Shown in pieces: positions 57,491-64,000 of a stretch of DNA of 64,000 nucleotides (the first letter of the stretch is position 1; each line of letters starts with the position of its first letter). This DNA comes from Holothuria scabra. Lineage: Eukaryota > Echinodermata > Holothuroidea > Aspidochirotida > Holothuriidae. The position numbers and the translations under genes were made by a program. The notes below the pieces were generated by a model. The model saw nothing but the letters and a program-made list of their open reading frames with translations, had not been told where the DNA came from and searched no databases. The stretch is taken from assembly GCA_037179385.1 (NCBI GenBank), contig CM074200.1, positions 33,607,884-33,671,883 on the forward strand. The letters are read 5' to 3'.

Positions 57491-59530
57491 ACTTTGTATA
57501 AGGGAGAAGAGCTCGGACTGCATACAAAAAACTCTTAAAAGTCGCTTCTGTGCAAGAACAGTATAGGGTCATGAAACTCAAGACGGGAACTATTTTATCC
57601 ACTGTCTTACCAGATTTGGTCTGGATCCTTACCTAATGGCAACTGTAGGAAATACCGACAGAAGTCGGCATGATCATGTTTGCCTTGATTTTGATGGATA
57701 ATAAGCGGCGTAGCTACAGGGGACAGGGGACAATCTGGTTAGGAAAAGTGAAAATTTTGGAAATTCCATGAAATTCCTGTTTTTTCGCTGGGGTTATTTT
57801 ACAGAATCGAAATGTTATTTTACAAGTAGAACATCATCATAAAGTGGGTGTGGCTATTTTTTGTCTATAAATATCTTTAAACCGTTTTCCTTCCATAATG
57901 TCTGTGTATATTTGAGTTCACTAAGAATTGATTATTTACTAATTTACAGTGTCTTAGAATGTTTACAACTCATGTAGTCGTATCCTTTGTAGTTTTTATT
58001 TTGAAAATAATAATTTCACTATACCGAATCTCAGTTGAACTGTATGTTGAAATTCCAATATATAGCTTCCAGGATGTTTGACTTAATCAAAATGAGTGAG
58101 GTATTGAGTAAATTCGAGAAATTTCAACAGAAAGAAAGCGTTGAAACGACTTAACCTTGCTTTGCTTGCTGCATATGACTGCAGCAACTATATTTGGTGA
58201 TGTTTAACAGTACATCAAAAATTTGACATAATCTTCAAAAATACCATTACTGAAAACAAAAGTTTTTCCTGTTAAACATTTTACAGAATGTTCTTGTAAA
58301 AGAATTAACTGCAAAAAAAATGTAAAAGAAAAAAACATTTTTTTCTGGTCGAATACTGTTTATAGTTCGTCTGCAAAAATAACAGAAAATGATTGGAATT
58401 TTTATCAATAACTTTTTGTTATTTTACAGAATTTTTTTCACAGTGTAAAGTCACACAGTACAATATGTGGCTAACAACTGTAATTTTAAAAGCCACGATA
58501 AATCTGGTCATACAATACAATACATTTTTTCTTTGAAAAACAAAGCAATTAAATTTCGTTCAAGGTCAATGAGTCTTTTGAAATTTACACTAGCCTTCCA
58601 ATAATCTTCCTCCTAATAACTGTATCACGTTTGCAAGCAATACAAAGTATATGGAATAAAGTGTTCAGTGTGCGTATTTAGGGAGTACTTAATACACTTT
58701 TTACAGTAACTCATATGAATAGGTATACAAAACGCTATCGTATTTTCCATTGTCATCAGATGCACATATTTTTGCTACAGTATGTTACATTCAAAGTTAT
58801 TACAGGAACACCCGCGGCGTTCGTACGGCGAAGTTCAAGTTTCAAAAAATGTATTTTTCTTGGCAAGCTTAGCAGGGCACCAGTGGCATATCTATACCGG
58901 TATACAGGGTGTACCATTGGGGTATATGAGAATGCGGATAGAACGTACATCTACATGTCAAAGGTCACGTCTAATAGCCGTTGGCAATATCAACTCGTAT
59001 AAAGCTTTGATGACGGTGGCACGGAATACTTTATACAGTTTACAATGGTTAGCAAGACAATCATGCATAATACATAGGTCATGAACACGTGATGTAATAG
59101 ATGGGAGCTCTACGGGACTCTCCACACCAGTAGTGCCGTTACGGGGAAGGGGGTGTAATTACAGTACTTCAAAACGCATTATAAGCGACATCTTCATGTA
59201 GAATAGGGTGCCAGAGGTGTAAATAAACTGAAAAAAATGAACTACAGGTAGGACGCGTTGTTGGTCTAAAATATTCCCGGTTATCTCCGAGCAAAGTGAT
59301 TGTAGCAACCCGCTCACACAAACCACTCTACTCCAAACCCTGGATCCACTACTGTCTGTGAGTTTATTTCGAATGAATCCGGCAGATGAAAGTGACCGCA
59401 AATTTTGCTCATCTTTCGTGGTTTGTGCCACTGTAATCGTGTCCAAAATGATAAATCTGATTTTATGTGTCAAAGAGGAAACGGAAATGTGTCGGACTAC
59501 TAAGGTTCTAATCCAGAGCTGCAAGTTCGG
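57491..59530. other. Intergenic, AT-rich, no gene recognised
   Basis: 'attttacag' motifs recur at 57790-57830 and 58270-58445, suggesting a degenerate AT-rich repeat similar in style to 38870-39030. A 128-codon minus-strand open frame (59545-59159) shows no known domain and runs partly into the palindrome element. Confidence 0.35.
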
Positions 59531-59531
59531 A

Positions 59532-59537
59532 GGCGTG
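59532..59537. repeat. Left target-site duplication GGCGTG
   Basis: GGCGTG immediately precedes the left end of the palindrome element and is repeated at 61690-61695. Including ambiguous bases, AGGCGTG is shared on both sides. Confidence 0.75.
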
Positions 59538-59563
59538 TATGGCAAGCCAAATGCCCAATAATT

Positions 59564-60180
59564 CGATAAACTTGGTTTATCGACCGATAAACCAGGTTTA
59601 TCAGACGATAAACCAGGTTTATCGACCGATAAACCTGGTTTATCGACCGATAAGCCAAGTTTTTCGACCGAAAAACCAGGTTTTTCGACCGATAAACCAG
59701 GTTTATCAGTCGATAAACCTGGTTTATCGTCTGATAAACTCGGTTTATCAACCGATAAACCAAGTTTATCGAATTATTGGGCTTTTAGCGTCGATAAACC
59801 TGGTTTATCAAACGATAAGCCAAGTTTTTTGATAAACCGGGTTTATCAATTCGATAAACCAGGTTTATCAATTCGATAAGCCAAGTTTTTTCACCAAAGA
59901 AGTGATAAACCTGGTATATCAAATCGAAAAACCAGGTTTATCGGTTGATAAACCAAGTTTATCAGTCGAAAAACCAGGTTTATCGACGCCAAATGCCCAA
60001 TAATTCGATAAACTTGGTCTATCAACCGATAAACCAAGTTTCTCGACCGATAAACCAAGTTTATCGAATTGTTGGGTATTTGGCGTCGATAAACCTGGTT
60101 TATCGACCGATAAACCTGGTTTATCGATTTTGAAACGAGAGACACAGAAAACTCGGTTTATCGAGCCATGAACTCGGTTT
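59564..60180. repeat. Left palindrome array (about 24-26 units)
   Basis: The units are 19 bp, such as CGATAAACCAGGTTTATCG. The first ten (59564-59771) start exactly 21 bp apart. A spacer like AATTATTGGGCTTTTAGCGT then leads into a second run. Some palindromes carry matching changes on both arms (for example AAAAACC..GGTTTTT at about 59670). Confidence 0.95.
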
Positions 60181-60390
60181 ATTGCCCTTCAGTTGTGGAC
60201 AAACGGCTTTGTATACGCGTAAAACATGAATGCCATGTCATACATTTCAGTACGTATGAAAGACTGAGAGACTTATTACTTGAAGAAAGATTCGGATAGG
60301 AACCTAAATAACATACAGTAGACGAGCTCGGCAATTGCGTACTACAGTAGACGTCGACACAGTATGTCAGATAGAGGGCTCGGATGGATC

Positions 60391-60550
60391 ATGGCGGTCA
60401 ATTTGAGACAAAACTTCAGACCTGTCTTAATTTCATTAATCGGGCTTTTTGTAACGGCTGTAAAGGGCCAAATGGTGACGATCATTCTTCGCTGCCAACT
60501 GTTTCATCATTCCTGTAAAGGGTGTCAAATTTACTTCGATCCTTTCAAAG
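60391..60550 (+). CDS. Candidate first coding exon with signal peptide (inside the element)
   Basis: From ATG at 60391 the frame gives 53 codons and ends in phase 1 at the donor AAAG|GTGAGT. The protein starts MAVNLRQNFRPVLISLIGLF, then VTAVKGQ, which reads as an n-region, a hydrophobic core and a possible cleavage after VKG. It continues with a cysteine-rich part containing CQLFHHSCKGC. Phase 1 exon borders are usual in secreted modular proteins. An in-frame ATG nine codons upstream (60364) gives a longer start. No family is recognised and no second exon was found before 64000. The exon lies between the two palindrome arrays, so it is either carried by the element or a chance open frame. Confidence 0.35.
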
Positions 60551-61062
60551 GTGAGTCGAATGCAGATCGGCCTAGCCTCCCAAGACAGTAATATTTACTA
60601 ATAAGAGTCCTACGGTGGGAATCTGTCGTTGGAGTTTAGACCCTACCTTAGCACTACATTTGAATTCTTATTGGCTTTCAATAGGCCACTACGTACAGGA
60701 CCTGGGCTATGCAAAAGCATTGGGGAAATGTAGCCCCACCTCCCCCTCCCCATTCGATCTGGCGTAGGCTATGTAGGCCAGTATCCAGTCAAAAAGTCGC
60801 AGTGATATAAAATATATTCATATATATTTAAACTTCTCCTCCTTCTTCCATTGCCATTATGATTCCCGCACGCGGGCGGGACGTCTATCTACAGGATGAC
60901 AATAAATGTGAAACTGAAAGTATTCTCTACAGAAGTACTGACCAAGACCTACGAACGACCGTACGTGCTCTAACGGTATACATGTACCGGTTTATCTGTG
61001 ATTAATGCTAGTCTAAGTAACTCCATGAAAACAATATACCGGCGTAGGGATATAAAATCGGT

Positions 61063-61663
61063 ATGAAAATCTTGGCTTATCAGTTGATAAACCAGGTTTT
61101 TCGACGCTAAATGCCCAATAGTTCGATAAACCTGGTTAATCGGTCGATAAACTTGGTTTCTCGACCGATAAACCAGGTTTTTCGAATTGATAAACCTGGT
61201 TTATCGAATTGTTGGACATCTGGCTTTTATAAACCAGGTTTATCAACTGATAAGCCAAGTTTTGATAAACTTGGTTTATCAAATTGATAAACCGGGTTTA
61301 TCAATTTGATAAACCAGGTTTATCAATTCGATAAACCAAGTTTATCATCAGTAAAGAGATAAACTTGGTTTATCAAATCGAAAAACCAGGTTTATCGGCC
61401 GATAAACCTGGTTTATCGACGCCAAATGTTCAATAAATAGAAAAACCGGGTTTATCGAATTGATAAACCAGGTTTATCAACTTGATAAACCAAGTTTATC
61501 GACCTTTTTGTGAGAAAATCGATAAACCTGGTTTATCGATCGATAAACCAGGTTTATCAAAAAAAAACTTGGCTTATCAGTCGATAAACCTGGTTTATCG
61601 GTCGATAAACCAGGTTTATCGGTTGATAAACCTGGTTTATCGGTCGATAAACCAAGTTTATCG
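61063..61663. repeat. Right palindrome array (about 25 units)
   Basis: Same 19-bp palindromes as the left array, but with more irregular spacing (for example a truncated unit at about 61250-61263, and spacers CGACGCTAAATGCCCAATAG and CGACGCCAAATGTTCAATAA). The last units form the right terminal inverted repeat. Confidence 0.95.
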
Positions 61664-61689
61664 AATTATTGGGCATTTGGCTTGCCATA

Positions 61690-61695
61690 GGCGTG
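61690..61695. repeat. Right target-site duplication GGCGTG
   Basis: Directly follows the right end GCTTGCCATA of the element and equals 59532-59537. Confidence 0.75.
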
Positions 61696-63353
61696 CAGTC
61701 CACTAATCTAACCGATCTTCACATTCAAATTGCAGTAGGCCTACTATAGCCCCTTTTCAAAGGTTCCGGGATTTCACTCTAAAGAAATTCCAGTACATTT
61801 TTTTTTGGGGGGGGGGGGGGTTTCCATCCAGACACCCTTCATTGAAACCCGAAAAACTCACTGGTAGGTCTACGAGAATACTGTCTGTATATAGCCTACA
61901 ATGAAAAGGGAAACATTCCTTCCTTAAACTGTTGAAGCTGGGTGTCAAGTAAATTAGGTCATTCACACCCTACTTGAAAGCTCTTGTCCCAATAGAAAGA
62001 AGCGCCTGTGAAATGAAAGCACACTGTAGGTGGAGATACAGTTCCGCTTGTATCATATTGTTGTTAAATAAAATATTCAAATTTTCGTAAAATATACTCA
62101 GGTTGGTAAGTTACCAACTGTGCAAGTCATCTGGTCTTGCCTCGAATAAACGTGACGTTCATCACTTTGTACAGACTTTCTCGCCGATATGTTACTGATC
62201 CTCTCTCATGTTTTTAATGTTTCCTAATCTAGATAATATGCCCATTTCTCTGTCCGACAACTACTCCGGGATTACACCCGCCCCTCTATCCACGTCCACC
62301 GGAAAGGGCCAAAGGGAGAACAAATATTCAAGCGGGAAGAGCAATGGTTTCATTCAAAGACGGAGTGAAAGTTGACTAGGTAAAATTTTGTCCGAGCAGA
62401 CTATGCAGAGTGTACACTCTGAATGGAGGACAAGTTGTTTGAATGACCCAATACGTACACTCTACATGAATGCATTTTCATAGAACTTCAATGCACCCGA
62501 TAATTCGGTCAAATAGGTATCTAATGTATAAATGGTATTTCATTTTCCACTGTCGGAATTTTGTTGGAGGGTTTTTGTTGTGGGCGCAAGTGAGGGGCCT
62601 GGTCGCCTGCCTGGGGAGAAATGTAACGGAAGAAAGTCCACTTCCCTTTGAGTTTTCTTTTTGAGATATATTAGTAGGCTTCCCTCGGATGGAATCTAGT
62701 ACGAACAATATTAAACATCATTTAAAGCCAATCTTTGAATTGAGATCCATTACAAACATATTTTGAGGGAATTCGATTTGGGGACATGGTCCGGACCACT
62801 TTTGGTTATGCCAATATCATTTGGTAAGGGATTTTTGTCAAAGATTATACTACGTGAACAAAATACCGTGTATATGTGAATGAAAATTTTGCATTATAAA
62901 AAAGTTGATGAATTTTAGAGGAAGTTTCCCGACAACCTGGTAACCGTCAATATTTTAAAACTCATAACGACTTGGTCTTGGAGACTTACGTGTAACCTAT
63001 GCAGTACAATTGCTGGCATTAAAAGTAGCCCAAAGTAATGAGTTTTTCTCAACTGCAGTACAAAGTAGTAAGGTACTGCACGAACGACTTTATTTCGTTG
63101 CTTATTTTTTATTCGTTTGTACAATTCTATCGCAAAACGGTGCATTTGAAGGTGCCACAAGGCTGTAATTTCAGTTTTCCATTGAAACGGCTGACAAGGA
63201 AATTGTTTAATTTTCCTGTTAGTACGTCCTTCATTTCAAGATTTAGCAAACAAAGTACGGTAAACATTTGTGTTAAGTGTAACTGCTTCTACATTCATTC
63301 CTATTGTAGATTACGACGACGAGGAAGGGTGCCCTAATATAAACACAATAGAC
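61696..63353. other. Intergenic, no gene recognised
   Basis: Contains a G14 run after a T-run (about 61800-61820). Short open frames on both strands show no known domain. Confidence 0.35.
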
Positions 63354-63624
63354 CTTAAAGGTACAGTAAAGAGCAGTCCCCCAAAACTTATTTTGAAGAA
63401 AAAGTTATATAACCCAATTTTCATCTGATTTCTCTTCAAAGTATCTTCAATTACATATCATGACTTTGCTATTGCATATTCAAGGTAAACCAAGCATTTC
63501 TTTCTGGTATAAATTTCACATTTGAATAGAAAAAACATTGTCACATGACTCCCAACAGCCAATCATGAAACTGGACAGTCTACTACACTTTTTCAGTTTG
63601 GGATGACGGCTCTTTCCCTTTAAG
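63354..63624. mobile_element. CTTAAAGG-type MITE, 271 bp
   Basis: Left end CTTAAAGGTACAGTAAAGAG, right end GGCTCTTTCCCTTTAAG, with further matching 'gcagtcccccaaaactt' / 'agtttgggatgacggct'. The interior matches 37411-37630 in the same orientation. The ends resemble those of the 307-bp MITE, so the two families are probably related. Confidence 0.75.
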
Positions 63625-64000
63625 CCTACAGTCAATCAAGGACAGAATTTAATGTAACTGGCAGAGTGGTGTGAAAGTTACTGTAAATCATGCAACACTG
63701 TAACCTTTAACCGTAGTCTGTTGTGGATTGTTTTACAAAGTTCATTTTCAATTTCATACTCAAAATTTTATGAACCTTTCCCAGGTCTGGTGACTCTCGT
63801 CTAATGTTTCTACGTATACGATACCAAACAAGAAAGGGGGTGTTTGGTAATGTTATCTAAGAAATTTTGGAGGAAACACCAGTAGCCTGATTCCCTTTAA
63901 GCCAAGTAAAAGCGAAGGTGCTTACCGTGCATTCAATAAAACATGAATTTCCTTTTGTGATCAAAACAAGAACTTTTACTTACAAAACTGTATGAACTAC
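63625..64000. other. Right edge, no gene recognised
   Basis: A donor-like sequence on the minus strand (ACAGTTTT|GTAAGT at about 63982-63972) at the very edge could be the end of an exon whose body lies outside the window. Too little is visible to call it. Confidence 0.25.

Larger units (their letters stand above)
59538..61689. mobile_element. 2.15-kb palindrome-array element with perfect 66-bp TIRs
   Basis: The ends are perfect inverted repeats of 66 bp (59538-59603 and 61624-61689), starting TATGGCAAGCCAAATGCCCA. GGCGTG is directly repeated outside both ends. Each end is a block of 19-bp palindromes: about 24-26 copies in 59564-60180 and about 25 in 61063-61663. The core is GATAAACCWGGTTTATC with variants (AAGTTT, TTGG, GAAAAACC). 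Internal spacers repeat the terminal sequence GCCAAATGCCCAATAATT or its complement. The middle (about 60190-61060) is not palindromic and has a possible signal-peptide exon. No transposase was recognised. It looks like a foldback/MITE-type DNA element, but I know no named family with this structure. Confidence 0.88.

Noticed and set aside
59564..61663. CRISPR array
   Set aside because: Repeats are regularly spaced, but spacers are only 2-3 bases, the repeats are full palindromes, and the window is eukaryotic with spliced genes.
59500..61706. Open frames through the palindrome arrays giving heptad-like repeats (INQVYRP and similar)
   Set aside because: The 21-bp pitch keeps any frame open, and the palindromes open both strands at once, so several overlapping frames appear on both strands. 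This is a by-product of the repeat; no start context or splice signal supports a protein.

Overview
This is a eukaryotic, AT-rich, gene-poor and repeat-rich window, most likely from an invertebrate deuterostome; an echinoderm is my best guess. The grounds are two multi-exon tetraspanin genes with GT-AG introns, the mix of repeats (tRNA-headed SINEs, many small TIR elements, Ty3/gypsy and LINE remnants, G-tract repeats bounded by 'GTGGCGTA') and a clear excess of the palindrome TAGGCCTA. The species is inferred, not proven.

Genes. Two tetraspanin paralogues lie in tandem on the minus strand. Gene B (50718 down to 34516) can be followed from start to stop codon: eight coding exons, 281 codons plus stop, every intron in phase 0. 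It has four membrane segments and a six-cysteine large extracellular loop carrying CCG. Gene A is seen only as three internal exons (6798-6562, 4839-4765, 2331-2242) that match gene B exons 2-4 in phase and order; its first exon was not found and its last exons probably lie beyond the left edge. A diverged U2 snRNA-like sequence lies at 25061-25215 on the plus strand. A possible signal-peptide exon (60391-60550, plus strand) sits inside the mobile-looking element described below.

Layout. 1-6.8 kb: gene A exons, with a LINE fragment and microsatellite in its introns. 7.2-8.56 kb: a degenerate tandem array with a period near 155 bp, broken by a 205-bp TIR element. 8.6-34.5 kb: intergenic, built mostly of dispersed repeats (a 1.4-kb repeat, family R copies, a piggyBac-type MITE, SINEs, the U2-like sequence). 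34.5-50.7 kb: gene B, whose introns hold a dead Ty3/gypsy pol remnant, hAT-type and piggyBac-type MITEs and other small TIR elements. 50.7-59.5 kb: intergenic repeats, including inverted partners of elements in the left half. 59.5-61.7 kb: the standout feature, a 2,152-bp element with perfect 66-bp terminal inverted repeats and a flanking GGCGTG direct repeat, built from about 50 copies of a 19-bp palindrome (core GATAAACCWGGTTTATC and variants), the first ten spaced at exactly 21 bp. 61.7-64 kb: unassigned sequence and one more MITE.

Limits. All identity and homology statements come from reading by eye; no database search or alignment was run. Boundaries of old repeats are approximate.
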